From Saccoglossus kowalevskii (Eukaryota > Hemichordata > Enteropneusta > Harrimaniidae), in the NCBI RefSeq assembly GCF_000003605.2, contig NW_003137821.1:492586-556585 (forward strand): a DNA stretch of 64,000 nt, read 5' to 3'. Below are positions 39,131 through 54,100 of this stretch, one piece after another. How positions within the stretch are numbered: the stretch's first letter is position 1; every line of letters begins with the position of its first letter. Both the position numbers and the translations under genes were made by a program. The notes below the pieces were generated by a model, which did not search any database, had not been told where the DNA came from, and was given only the letters and a program-made list of their open reading frames with translations.

Positions 39131-42100
39131 ATATATATATAATAATTTCCTATTATATACAGTGGGAAGGTCTCTCATAATGCATTGCATATACATTTAT
39201 GTGCAGTAATATGCTCAGTAATCTAAAATATGAAGTTATCTCCCATAATGCATTGCATATATGTGCAGTAACATTCTCAGTAGTACAAAATTTTAATTTG
39301 TCTCAAAGTGTTTCAAGACTTACTTACCATACATCAGATATTTATATTAGTTAAGCACACGTACATGTCGCCCCATATTTACTAATTAACACTTTATTAC
39401 CTCATTCAGATGGGGAAGGAATCGAACAACCACCTGTTGGGTTAAATGTCGGAATATCGGTGGATGGGTTAACAAAGAAATATTCCAAGACCAAAAGTCT
39501 CAATGACTTGAGCTTAGACTTTTATGAAGGACAGATTACGTCATTCCTAGGACATAACGGAGCAGGCAAGACAACCACAATGTAAGTCTGTATTTTACAT
39601 AAAGAAACACTGTTAACATGATTCTGTGGTGAATTGTCTTTTCTCACATACCTCACTTTTTGGTTTATTTGTACTATAGATCAATCATGACAGGAATCAT
39701 TCCACCATCGTCTGGCACTGTTTACCACTACGGTGTTAACGTCAGACATGTTGACAAGGTGCGAAAGAATCTCGGAATGTGTCCTCAACATGACGCCCTC
39801 TATGATGAGTAAGTATACGTACTGGATATATATGCCTCGCTTACTCTAATACTTTGTCGTCACAAAATAAATTCATATACCATATGTGCATATTAATTAG
39901 GTAATTTGCATATCATTAACCCTTTGAGCACCAAAGCCAACTTTTGTCACCATTCACAAAATAAATCTATTTATGCTTTTCCATATTTATTTTCAAAAAT
40001 TTTCATCAAGATCTGTAGACGTTTAATAAAAAATTAAGTCCAATTTTTGAAAAAATTAAAATGGTGCACACAAATTTTGCTGGGAAACTTTGTGGCATGC
40101 AAATAGTTGAAATAATTTGAGACAAGACAGACCAATTTTGTTTTTTTGTAAATTTATTTGGATGTTTTTTCAAACAGTATGATATAACCAATGAAATAGC
40201 ATGGGTAAAATTCATGCGATCAAGAAACAATTTAATCAATCGATTTCAAATCCTAAAACATTAAAAACTGTATTCACTCGTATTCACTAATCAATTGGGT
40301 GGCTAATCATTGACTACTGATGGAAATTTGAAGAAACCTAGCTCAAGTCGACTGGTGTGTGTGTTCGACAAGGCCTTGTTGATACTGGGATAGCGAATTT
40401 AAGCTGCCATTTTGATTGAGAGACTGCCGCAGATTTTATTCTAAAGTTGTCATTGGGGTCTACTATGTTTTATATCAGCGAAATGTGTATCACAATATGT
40501 TCTTTGTGTTGTGTCTGATTTCAGCCTGACCGTGGCAGAGCATCTAAAGCTATATGGCAGAATAAAAGGATTCAGTAAATTAAAGATCAAAGAAGATACA
40601 GAGGAGTAAGTTTAAATAAATTATGTATTAGAAGTATGTATGAATGCAGTATGGCGGTCATATTGAAGGACACGTTGTGGAGGTCAATGTGATCTCTGTA
40701 CTGCGTGATTTAATAGTTTGATACGAGATAATAGTCAAAAATGCCTTCGAAAAATGTTTTGTGCTGTGTGCACATCTGATTCTATTTACATTACACGTTA
40801 AAGCACTTCTGTGTTTAAAGTTAACAAGGAAAATCTTTGATTATGATATAAACTGGATCATACCTTTATTTATAATAATTTATTCATCTGTTTGCTTATT
40901 ATATGATGACATATTCCCTGTCAACTTTTTTTCATTTCATCCCAGGATTCTTGAATCTGTTGGTCTACTCTCCCATATTAATAAAAAAGCAGGACACCTT
41001 TCTGGCGGCATGAAGCGTAAGTTGTCGGTGGCCATAGCATTCTTTGCCGGTTCACGCACTGTGATTCTTGATGAGCCTACCAGTGGGGTGGACCCAATGG
41101 CGAGACGTGGAATCTGGGACTTGATTCTGAAATATCGCCAAGGTAAGAGTTGGACCATTATTTCTGTGGGTTTTGTCAAGTGGGAGGGGCATGGGGGAGT
41201 TTACAACTGACACACAGTATCTAAATATACATCCCCCTAAGAAATAATAATTTAGTACAATTGTAATATTGGTATATGTAATATGTCTTCGAACAAATGT
41301 GGGATATTTGCATTTACATAAATGACCGAGTTGTGTCTATAATTGTCAAAGTGAGTCATAGTTTTACTTTGTCTGTACCATCATCATGGTTATCTTGCTG
41401 AACTATTATTTTTAGGAACTTTTGTGCAATTCAAGTTATATTATTCTATAAGAGACATTGAGATTAATACAGTACATGTAGTATAATGAATATTAATTAA
41501 TTTTTTTATGGAATTTCATGTTACTAGTATTTGATTTCGGTTCACACTGGACAAGGTTGTAATAGTTTTGCTATGTTAATTAGCCTGTATAAATACAATT
41601 ATAAATGATGAACACTTCTATTATGAAAATACGTCACCCTGATTCTATATCTTCACTTCAGCGTTCTTTCATTAAGTAGAGCGTTATGTTCGTTTTTACA
41701 TTAACAGATCGGACAATTATTCTCTGCACTCATCATATGGACGAAGCAGATTTCCTCGGCGACAGAATAGCCATCCTTGACCATGGTCAGCTCCGTGCTT
41801 GCGGTTCATCTCTGTACCTGAAGAGCAGGTACGGTCAGGGTTACAGACTCACATTGTCCAAGAGTGACAGTCTCAAGTCTACGCCAGAGAAAAAACGGAA
41901 GGACACAGTTCTTACCTTTGCAAAAGAGAATGAGTACGAATCACTGAAAGATGCAGCAAGCTCTACTGGATCTACAAGTGGAGTATCGACTGCAGGTAGG
42001 GTGAAATAGACATTAGTTATGTCTGGAGTTCATTATTTTGTTGGCCTGTGTAATCTAGAAAGTTACCTAATTTAAGAATGCTTTCTGTTCACCTCAAATT

Positions 42101-45100
42101 GACATAGTGACATAATTTGTAACTAATTAAATCCTGCATCCATTTTGGGATTCTCCTTGCTTATTCATCTATGATCCGCGGGGAGCTGAACACCATAGTT
42201 GGGAATCAAAATTTGAAAATTCAAACTAAACCTGTAGGTATTCGATAACAGATTCTATCATTATTACAGAAGTATCTTATCACTGGAAAATAAAAATCTT
42301 TTAAGATGCACAATCAGCTGACACCGACAGGATCAACTCTCATTGTTGACTTACAGACAACGTCATTAAAAAAATGAAACGTTCGATTGAAATGAAACTT
42401 TGAATATAAGTTAATAATTAATTTGATGTATGAAAACTTCTGATATATTTCCGTAAAAACTTCAAATTTGAGCCAAATAGTTGAATAAAAGCTGTCTGCT
42501 ATCTATCTGCATGTATCTGCAATCTCGCTTCTGTGTACGAGCTGTATTATGACGTAATAGACACACATAATTGGTATATAGATTTACAAGTATTTCATTG
42601 CAAGGGCATAGAAATACAAAAAAAATGTCCAAATTTTAAGCAAATATAGTTATAAATAAATTATTTCTTTGTTTCTTTTGCAGAAGGTAGCTGTGACACA
42701 AATATTGTTACTGATTTCATTCAAACAAGGATACCAGCCGCTAAACTGTCTGAAGACGTGGGTTCTGAGTTGACATATTCGCTTCCCACCACTGGAGGGC
42801 AGTTAGCAAAATTCGAACAACTATTCTGCGATTTGGACGAAAGTCTGGATTCATTACACCTGTCCGGATATGGAGTTTCTGAAACAACACTAGAGGAGGT
42901 AAGTTAACTATGCCTTTTAGAATGTTTATTTGGAGGGTGCAGATTTAATTTTTAAATTAATGGTATGGTGACTCTTACAACAAGATATGTTTGTATGTAT
43001 TTTTCATCACCAGTTCTCTATTTTCATCACAAACTCACAAAATAGTCCCGTTTATAGTCTGCACTTTCCTTCAAAAGATTAAGACAAAAATAGCCAAAAA
43101 ACTGAAAATTGACTCAAGTGTTGTATGTTGGCTCCAAAATTAGGGTTCATTTCCAGAAATATTGAAGAATATAAGATAAAAAGTGCCAGACAATTTGGGC
43201 AAGAAAGTCTGGTGGTGAAAAGGTTAAACCACAAATGATACTCAAATATTAAAATTGATAATAAACATTGTTGCCCCCTTGCTGCATTCCAAAAATTTAA
43301 TAAAAATTATTTATTTATCTTTTAGTATATTTTCACATTTATTTATTTGCCAATTCACCACTGATAGAAATTTGTATTTTTAAAGATGCATATATATTAT
43401 ATTATTATTCCTGCAGGTGTTCCTGAAACTTTCGGGTGTGCGAGGTGATGGAGACGATGTCAATGACTTGTCTAAACCTGATACGGCCGGTACTAAACCC
43501 AATGGGGACGAGGAAAAGGTAAAGGAAAATTGGAAACTAAGACGCTGGGACACAGACAACAGTGATATATCATATTCAAGTGCAAGTGAGAAAGAGAACA
43601 ACGAAATAGGTAACAAATAATAGTGTTTAAATATATGATTGTATTGTACAGCATGTGGTGAAATTAAATGCACAAGAAAACAGCAGTCACCCTATTAATA
43701 CATGGCATGCTGAGAGCCTGCAGTGATAGCTGAATGAATGAATGAATGAATGAATGAATGAATGAATGAATGAATGAATGGCATATAATGGCGTCAGTAG
43801 GTCAGTAGGCAATGTGCGCCTCTTGCAACATTCGCGGGAACATATTACCAGCAGTGTTTGTTTTGACGTTGCTTTCACTTGTTGAAAAATAATAACACTC
43901 TTTTGCATATCAAAAATCTTGATAAATGTAGACAGGAGTGTTCAAATTATGAAATGAAATTGATTTGTTCGTTATAATAATAATTCATGTTAAAATGTTC
44001 TTGCACGATTTTAAATATTTCATGCTTTTCACTCAAAATATGATTTTGTTTTTTAATTTGAAAATGGTTTGATTTTATACTCACTGTGCTTTTCTAGTTT
44101 TGTGAAAATTGTTTTGTCCAGAAGCATCAACTTGTTGGGATTAAAAGTGTCAAAGTTAAAACAAACAATGCTGACTGTTTTTCTAGGAATATTGCAGTTA
44201 CAAGTGAAACTGCAATGAGGATAGCAGCTTTTTCTGATCAGATTGTGTTGACATCTGCTATATGAATATTAGTATGTTTTCAAATGAATGGCCTTGGTAC
44301 TTGAAATAAAACATATTCACATCTTATGTCTTTTTGTTGTCTGTGTCTTTACAATTTTTTTTTTACCTCTGCTTATCATATGAGTGATCGTCCATCGTCC
44401 GTGTCAATGTTTTACTTTTTCGACTTCTTCTTGAAAACTACAAGCCGGAATGCTTTGATACTTGGTGTATATATACCTTGGGTAGACCTCTCTCAGATTT
44501 GTTCATTTTGTAATGATATCTTCAATTCTCTAATTTTGGTGAATATTTTTGTCATTTTTGGTAAAAAGTGATATTTTCGACTTCTTGTTAAAAACCGCAA
44601 GTCCAATTGCTTTGATACTACATATATAGGTACCACATGTGGACCTCTCTCAGATTTGTTAATTTCGTGGTGATATCTTCAATTAGCTAATTTTGATGAT
44701 TGTTTTTGTCATTTTTGGTGAAAAGTGATATTTTTAATTCTTGTTGAAAACAGCAAGTTCCATTGTTTTGATACTATACATATTGTTCATTTTCTAATGA
44801 TATCTTCTGTTCTTTAATTGAAATGTGCATTGCTAACAGCGGAGCTATCTCAGCCGACTGGCTGCTTGTTTAAAACACTCATTCTTTCATGTTATATAAT
44901 TATTGTAGGTGAGAAAAAGGGAAAGAAGAAGAAAGGTGCAAATGAACGTGTCTACATTGGTCCAGCCCTGGGATTAAGACAGATGCGTGCTATGCTTACA
45001 AAACGTTTCCATCATGTCAAACGAGATATCAAGGGATACTTCTGGACTCTTATCATGCCAGCCATCTTGATAGCCATTGCATTAATTTTCACAAAGATGA

Positions 45101-48100
45101 CTCCACCTGTAGATTATCCAGCACTTCAGCTGACACCGGCAATGTACCTCGATCCTAACCATGTCTTCTACAGGTATATGTAGTTGAGTTATAAATTGAA
45201 TCATTACAACTAAACTATCTAATTTAGCAGGCAACCATTAGAATTATCAGGTAGAGGTTGGCCTCTAAGCTGATATGATGTACCACTGATGCACACAGAT
45301 TTGCTGTGACACAACTAGTTGTCCCAATTCATTGGCGTGTAATCGACAAAACAGACAATCATACATTGTTACTATAGTAATCTTGAAAAAACAAAACAAA
45401 ACATTTTTTACATGTAGATATCAAATTTGTATTTTGGATAATTAGAGACCAGCGTGCCCTCAAAGCCATATGTCATGCCACTGACACACAATGATTTGTT
45501 GTGCTAATTAATTCACTGACGCGTCATTGACACAACAGAAAATTGTACATTGGTATAGTGAACTTCTAAAACTTCTGTAGTTATGGAATTTGAAATTTGA
45601 TAATATGAAACTCACTTTTTATAAACAGAATAAATGTAAAAACAAAGAAAATCAGGGACCACAAAATTTTTTGTGTGTGCCTCAATTCAATTTTGCAGTC
45701 ACATACAATTTTGTATTTTTTTCTTGAAGACTGCCCTCCCCAACAGTCAACGAGCTGACTAACTTGATTTTGGGGTTTTCTATTTTAACTCAATTCCCAC
45801 AAAATCAGTCCTGTTAGAGAGCACACAGATCGGGGTAGGGCAATTATTGAAAAACCACTCAGCACTAAGACAGTTTTGAGAAAACAAATCCAGCTGGAAT
45901 AATTAAAAAAACAAAAACAATACTTATAAAAAATACATAAAAACATGCCCATTGAATAGAAAAAAAAATCTTGCTCAAGTGGAGAGAAAATTTATTTTTA
46001 TTTTATCCCAGTTATTCTAATTGTCAAGAATTAAAGCTTTGTTAGATTGTGGACTAATGGTTTCACTCAAAGTAGAGCTATTATATTAACTCCTACCATC
46101 TTATTTTATGTATGAACATTTTAAACTAATGCAAAATTATTATTCAAATCACTTTCAGTAATTACAAACCAAACGATCCAGTGACACAGACTCTAGTGAA
46201 TTCATTCCTGAGTCCACCAGGTATCGGCACAACGTGTATGGCAGACGCTGATGAAAAGTAAGTGCATTAGCTTTGATAAAGCTTGACGCAATGTTGAATC
46301 AACGTGGATGTGACAACATGCACGACATGTAGGCGAATACTATACCACAGTACATGTGAAAACTTATGAAAACTGTTATTATTAATAATACTTTTTTAAA
46401 TATTAGTTTAAACATTAATTTACCCTTGAAAACTACTTTTAACTGACGGCATTATAATTTAATACACTGATCGGTCAAATTAAAATGAAACAAGAAAATT
46501 AAAGTATTTTTTATTTTTGGAAGAGTAATTTCTTATGCCTGTGAGTGCAGCAAAAACATAGCTTCTTTCTGAGTTCACCTGAAAGGCCTTTTCACAGGGA
46601 ACTGTGGGGGGCTCCAGACTTTAAAATGAAATGGGTCTATTGGCATATCTTCTTTAACTCAATAGTAATTTTTCACTACAGGTTAAATTTTTTTTTAGAG
46701 AATAATGAAAATTAATTATGCAAGGTTACTTGTGAAACTTGACAAAAGTGGACTTTGGCATTCCAAACGTTGAACTAGGTCAAACAATTTTTGCGTTTTA
46801 ATGGGGAATGTATCCACCTATGACAATGTGTCTTGTTGTACATTAGTTTGAGTTCCCTATTAAATGCTTCATCATTTCTCAGTTGTATTTATTATTGTTA
46901 TGTTACAGAGACAAGTACCCATGTGTTTTTACGGAACGTGGATTTGACATAAACGTGGCAAGCCTTACACCAACACAAATCCAGGCTATGCAGCTGAAAG
47001 ACCTCAACGCTCCAAACTGCACATGTGAAGGCGGAAAGCAGACATGCCCAGAAGGTTCTGAAGGCGCCGCTGTCCCCGAGTGGATCACGAACACATCATC
47101 AATACTGCAGGATTTGACCTTTAAGAAAGATATCAATGATTATTTATTGCGCACAAACGGCGATTACATCGATGCAAGATACGGCGGTCTAACCTTTGGT
47201 AACACACAAGAAGACAGTACTGAACCTCTGAATATTGAAAAGGTTAGTATGGATTACTGAGCTACCTAGCTAAGCACATAAAATATTATTATCTGACTTG
47301 TGCAATGACCCGAAACTGGAATCTTTCATCCTGGAAAGTCCTGGAAAATGAATAATCAACATGCATGAACAGCCATGTTGCAACGTGGTCTATCAAAATC
47401 ACTTTTCAAAGAAATAGGTCGTTTGGACAATCATTGTAAAAAAAAAGCCAGCTGTATTATTATGGGTCACTGTAATTCCAAGAACACAAAAAAAATATGT
47501 TGTAAATATAAAATAGTTCTGAAAAAGACTCCTGAAAACTGATGAAAAATGTCTGAGCATTCTATTTCAATTCAGGTGTATGAAAACTGATAATTTTAAC
47601 ATTTAATTCGTTTATTATCAAAATTCTTATAATTAGTGTTAACAGTTGTTGCTTGCATGAATGGCCGTTCTTTTAATTGGACACATTTACAAACTTGATA
47701 TCAGTGACATCATATGTTTTCCAAATGTTCACTTTGAGAGCTATGGCTCTGTCACACACAAGTCGGTAACTGTCGGGTCCAATAGTTTATTTACTCTTCA
47801 AGGCAAATATTGTATAATTCATTTTCACCTTTTAATCTTGACAAAACTTGAAGCCATTAATAACTACACTGTGACATAATTATTACTTTATGCATGTGAC
47901 TATTTACAGGTTTGGTACGATAACAAAGGTTTTCACTCGTTGCCCACATTCCTGAACGTGATGAACAACGTCGTACTTCGCTCTAAAGTAAAAGACAATG
48001 GTGGCGATCCGACCATATATGGTGAGTAGAAATGAAACTTATAAATTCGGTCATAAAATTATGGGATATGAAGGACAAAAATGATGAGATAAGACATAAT

Positions 48101-51100
48101 TCATGGGACTGTAACTATGTCAACCGTGCATAGGATTCTGCATTTCACAGTGTGACACCAGTAATGCATTGTGGGAATTATCCATTTAACACCATAAATG
48201 TTCCCGCTGAAATGCTGGTGTACATTTCTTTTGTACATTTCTCTGTATTTTCTACAATATCTTTGTTAATTTTAGAAAATTTTTGACAAAATATACATTT
48301 TCCATTATTTTAAAATTATTGATCAAATTAGTTCAGTTTTAATCAGTAAAAGATGATGTGTAGATATCCTTCAAAAAATTACAAATACACACCAAAGATG
48401 AAGAATGTGTAAACCTTATACCATATTTGCTCTATTAGTTGCGCATGCACTTACCTAAATGACAGAGGTGTGTCTGTAGTCAAAATAAATCATATTTCAA
48501 TGATCCAGTATGAATTTATTGTTCATTTACATGCGATTCTATTAAAGGCAAATATGGTATGTTAATGAATTGCTATGTTTTGGTATAAATATGAGCCTTT
48601 ATCCATATTTTAAAAAATTAATTTTAATAGCAGGTTTTTAAAGTAACAGTGATAAATATATAAATGTAAAGCATAATCTCAAAGTGCGTTATATCAAAGA
48701 CAATCTCTTTCTAATGTCTTTGGTTATATAGCAAATTGAGTATATTGAATACTAATGGTTGTTTTGTTTGTAATAGGTATTACCACGTACAACCATCCTC
48801 TCAGGATGACTAAAGAGCAACTCAGTGACGACGATATGTAAGTTTAGTTACATTTACATACATTTTAGTGTTGTACTTTTCTTTCTTGAATATTCTCGTG
48901 ATTAAATACAATTCTGGGTACCCTAGTAACTAAGTACCCAAGCCAGTGAAAAGGAGGGGGTGTCACGCAGATTTTGTATTTGTTGTATTTGTTGGAATTA
49001 ATAAAGAACAAGAATTTAATTATTAAATAATCCACTCTTTCTATCCTGGAATCTACACTGCATATTCTTAGAAACATAGCAGTCCGAAAACTCAAAACTC
49101 ATCACAAAAATGAGTGAATCTCGTGTTTTATTAAGTAGTGACCATTAGTTCTAAGGCCAATATTAGCATTTTTGTTGGTATACCTAGATTTTTCATGCTG
49201 ACCCTGTATCTTTTCATGGCCATTAGAGGAAGCAGATCACTTCCTGTTTTTATCTGCATGCTAGACAAACTTTTCACACGTAAATGTTGAGTCAAATGTG
49301 TATCATTATCATCTTTTATAAAAAATTCAATATAACAGTGCTCCTGTATATCAGTATGGTCCAATATGTCCAAGAGTCTCAATTGCAAGATTAATTAAAA
49401 TAAAAATATGAAAAAATGAAAGTTATACCTTGTGACCTACCAACCCTATTTTTCGGTGTTATCGGAAACATACTATTTCATTTGGCTTAATTGATTTCAG
49501 GTCCAATTATATAATATTTTCAGTGATAATTCTGACCATCAATGACAAAGTACTAGGAATAATTGATCTGTTTTTGTACTTACACAGACTTGAATTAGCC
49601 CGGGAATACGGTGTGATGATTGTCATTGTCTGTGCGTTCTGTCTTGTGCCGTCAAGTTTTGTTATGTACCTGGTGATGGAGAACATGCGTGGTATTAAAC
49701 GGCTGCACCTGGTCAGTGGAATGTCGCCGGGAATGTACTGGTTTGCTAGCTACATCTGGGATCTGGTGAGTACTGTAAAATATTTTTTAACTTTGCACTA
49801 GGCAAATTTGTCATGAGTTTTGTGACTAAGTGAAAATCATAAAATTTTTGTAGCAGGGAAAATTACTCTGCGTTATGTATTTTCATGTTCATTTCATTTC
49901 ATTTCATGTTGGATTTCTGTATAGTTTTTGAAAATTTAAAATTGTTTAATGTCAATTCTTTAGATCAACTATTTGCTGCCTACTATATTATGCATTATAC
50001 TTGTGTTAGCCTTCGATGTTAAGTCGTACTGTTCTGAAGATAACCTACCTGCGTTTGTTACCATTATACTGTTATTCGGGTAAGTAAGCAGGAGTTCAGT
50101 CATTGTTTGAACAAACGATTAGAGTGTATCTGTATATAGACATCAGGGCCAGAAAATATGCTAGCCTGATGACTGCGACAACTGAAAAAATTGCACGAAC
50201 AGTGGGCTGGCCACTAATTTAACACAGTTGTTTCAACCATGTTAATGGATGTACAGTATTATAAATTTGGCTCATTACATATATTGTATATTAATGTTTT
50301 GCTGTCAACTAATGGAAACTGACTCAACAGATTTATTCTTATTACTATTTTTATTATGTCAATCAAACAACATTCATTGTAAAAAAAATGTTTGTTTTTT
50401 TCTTTTTTAAATCTTTTGAAGGGAAGGATGTGATTTTCACCACCAGACTTTCTCGCTCAAATATTTCTGCACTTCTTTCTTATATTCTTAAATATTTCTG
50501 GAAATGAACCCTAATTTTGGAGCCAACTGACAATATCTGAGTCAATTTTCAGTTTTTTACACAAAAGATTTGCAAGTTTGCATGAAGGCAGTATAACAAT
50601 CAAATCAACAAAAGTGTTCAAATGTGACAGCAGTAATCTTAAATTGTTTTATCATTTCACAGATGGGCGATTATTCCACTCATGTATTTGTGTTCCCGTA
50701 TATTCAATGATGCGGCAACCGCATTCATTGTATTATTCTGTGCAAACTCACTCTTAGCAACACTGACGAATATATTTAAGCTGATCCCAACCTCAGATGT
50801 AAGTATAAATACTGTAGAATACTTTATTTTCGCTTGGAATTTATTTTCGCTATTTTCGCTGGAGGGATAATTCCGTGAAAATAAAATCCAGCGAATATAC
50901 TTTTTTTCCTATATTTCACATTAAACTCATCAAAAATCAGTGAAAATAAATTCAATACAAAACGCCCAAAAAGCCTTTTTTTAGCGAAAATTAATTCCAG
51001 CGAAAATAAAGTATTCTACAGTATTTTTTTGCATTTAAATCCACTTTGGGATATTCCTGTAAAGGAACAACAAACTAGGAATAAAGGAAAAAAAAAAAAG

Positions 51101-54100
51101 AATGAAACAAATATATTGTAAATGAATTAATGTTAACTCAATTAGTATTTTGTCGTATTAATTTTCCAGAATGAATATTACCGGTAGTTTTTCTTCATCT
51201 GTTTTGTTTTAAGCTTGTTTATGAAAAGTTTTCTTTCATGCTTGTAAAGATTGCATTCGAAAGAGTTGGTCTTTAATGTTTTGATTATTACAAATAGGTC
51301 ATTTTCTTTATGATAAATTTCATATTTCTGCCCAATTCAATTTATAAGACATCAATATGCAATGGCAGTTTCACAGTTCATGCTCAAATTTCATATAAAT
51401 ACTGTACTAGTAGATTACATGTGTTGTATACATGTACATCGATATGGGAACTTTATTAAACAGGATTTTTCATGAGAAGCACTGCCTTTAATGTAATGTA
51501 AAACATACATCTACACTCTATAATCCATAACATTTGTATTCATTTCAAAGTGATCTTACTTTTATGTTAGGATCGGAGGGATTAGGTCCCAGGCTTCATT
51601 CGTTCACACTCACTATGTTGAGAGAGTTGTAAATTCAGTGCTTTGTTGTATATACTGTCTGTGTACATGTGATTCTAGATTCTCTCTGTCATCGATTGTG
51701 TCTTTAAATTTTACTGGGTAATAAATACTAACTAACATTTTTCTTTGATGTTACAGAAAATGAACGAAACGCAAGCTTTATGCGAGACCATCTTCAAGAT
51801 CTTTCCCCAGTTTTGTTTTGCTAACAGCCTGATCCTATTGTCAGATAATCAGATGGTTGCTGATATCTACGCCAGGTTTGACGTGTATAAATACCAAGAT
51901 CCATTCAGTTATGAAATGTGTGGTTGGCACATGATAGCAATGGCCGTAGAGGGAGCCTTCTTTTTCATTATTGTCTTAATTGTTGAGTATGCAGGCAGGA
52001 AAGGTTCGGATGGGTAAGTGGTAACTAAGTGCATCCAAGAAAGGGAACTTCTAACTTGGGCACTATCCGTCAGTCTTTGTGTGTGTTTACATTATTTCTT
52101 TAGATGTTTTTCTGCAGATAATAATCAAACTTGGCATCTTGATTAAGAATGAGGTATTTGATCGGTGCCCCCAATTTTTCCCCATTTCTATTATTGGTCG
52201 TTTTCATGATTTTGACTGGTAATCACTTTTCACAGAACCCATTAACAAAAGCTGGAACCCATTATAATGTTGATTGCCTAAAAGTGATCTTGTATCTAGC
52301 ATTGAGTCAATATGGTGTTTCTTCATTTCAGACATAAACCAGGAAGCTATGTGACTGACAAAAGCACGGACAGTGACGTAAATGCAGAGAGAGAGCGTGT
52401 ATCACGTGGACTAGCGGGCAGAGATCTTGTTCAGCTGAAGAACCTTACAAAGGTATCATCAATATTATTCAAATTAAATAAACCGTTCATATCAGTTGTG
52501 CTGGCAATGAAGTGCATCAAATTAGTGTGTCTTTCTTGCGTAGTTATTGCTTCAATCTGTTCATCTATAAAATAAAAGCAGGGTTTTTCTAAACCGGGGA
52601 ACAGGGACGCAGCGCCCTGATATTCTCGGCTGGCCCCCTCTTACCGAAATTGCCGATTGAACTTTCAAGTCATAAATATATTTCATATGCCGTACAACAT
52701 GAAATCTTTCTCAAAGATATTTTTCTCTGTGAAAACTTCCCAGCAACAGCAGCTGACAATATGTCTGGACACCAAATACACTAAAATTACTCCAAAAATA
52801 TTTCAGTGGCCATAGATAAAATGGCGCAGAAACCTCCGATATGGCGTTTCCAGGTTGATCCGCCATGTTGTTTCTGTGCTAGCTACTCTCGCTCCTCTCT
52901 TTCGCCTATGTGTGCTCCCTGCTGTTCATTTTTTCTAGAAAAAACCCTGTAAAAGGATTGCTAGATTATGAATGTCAAAACGATCTCACAGAGTTGTTGC
53001 TTTTGGCCGAAGTTGCTTACACTCATTTTAATTTTGACGTCACAGAAGTGATTTGTCACAACTCATTGGGAAGATTTATTATCTGATCACTTTAATTTGT
53101 GTGTTATCATTTTAATTTAATATTTATAAATCCAAGTGCATTTATGAAATATGCAAATTATTCAAAATCTATCTTTCAGGTTTACCGCACAAGTGCCAAG
53201 AGAAATATTGCAGTTGACCATCTAGCCCTGGGTGTTCCTGGTGGAGAGGTAAGTATTAATCAATGGAAACAAGAATCATGTTTTTTTTCTAATTTCAAAG
53301 CAGTTAGAAGGTGATTATGAATAAACAGTGAACTTTGAATGTGCTGGGATCCACTTCAAACTCAACACAACACAACTGAACAATCATCGCTTTTCAATAT
53401 CAAGGATCAACTGAGACTGCATGCACGCAATACTATCTGTACTTTTATTTCTATATATGACAGAAGAATTGTTTTTGTTGCAGTGTTTTGGTTTACTCGG
53501 TGTGAATGGAGCGGGAAAAACCACAACATTCAAGATGTTGACTGGGGAGTTGAGTCCAACGGGAGGCAAAGCTATTGTCAACTGTGATAGGTGAGTTAAA
53601 GTGTGTAAGATGAGATATACACTATAGTGATGTTCTCACTAGACGAAATAAGCAGTTGTCACAACGCCTTTTATTTGAGAACCTTGTTAAACGTCGTTGT
53701 CTTCTTCTCTAGCGTAAAAACACATGGAGAAACAGAAACAAAGCAAATGCATTTACCAGAGGGGACGCCATGTTGTCGATTGATCTTTCCATTTGTTTAT
53801 TGACCTTCCGTGATATGATTCGTTGTGCGTGCAAAACACCGGTGTTTTTACTAAGTGAGAACGCGAGCAGACAATTCAGCAGATCAGCTAATATTTGCAC
53901 AACAAAAAAAACAGTGTCAACACCGGCATTTTTTAGACGTGTGAGAACGTAGCTTAAATCCAAGCATTGCACACATGTGGACAGAAATCTATGGTCATGT
54001 AAATCAAATATCAACAAGCATTGTTTAAATTGATATGGCATGTTTTATTGGTTACGTTACCATATACTCTCTTCTAGATGCAAGAACATAAACACCAAAA

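Noticed and set aside
53700-54041. Missing exon between 53590 and 54602
   Set aside because: I looked for an in-phase exon to supply the loop before GYCPQ. The candidate after the acceptor near 53712 has no donor in a usable place, and extending the next exon to 54602 solves the gap.
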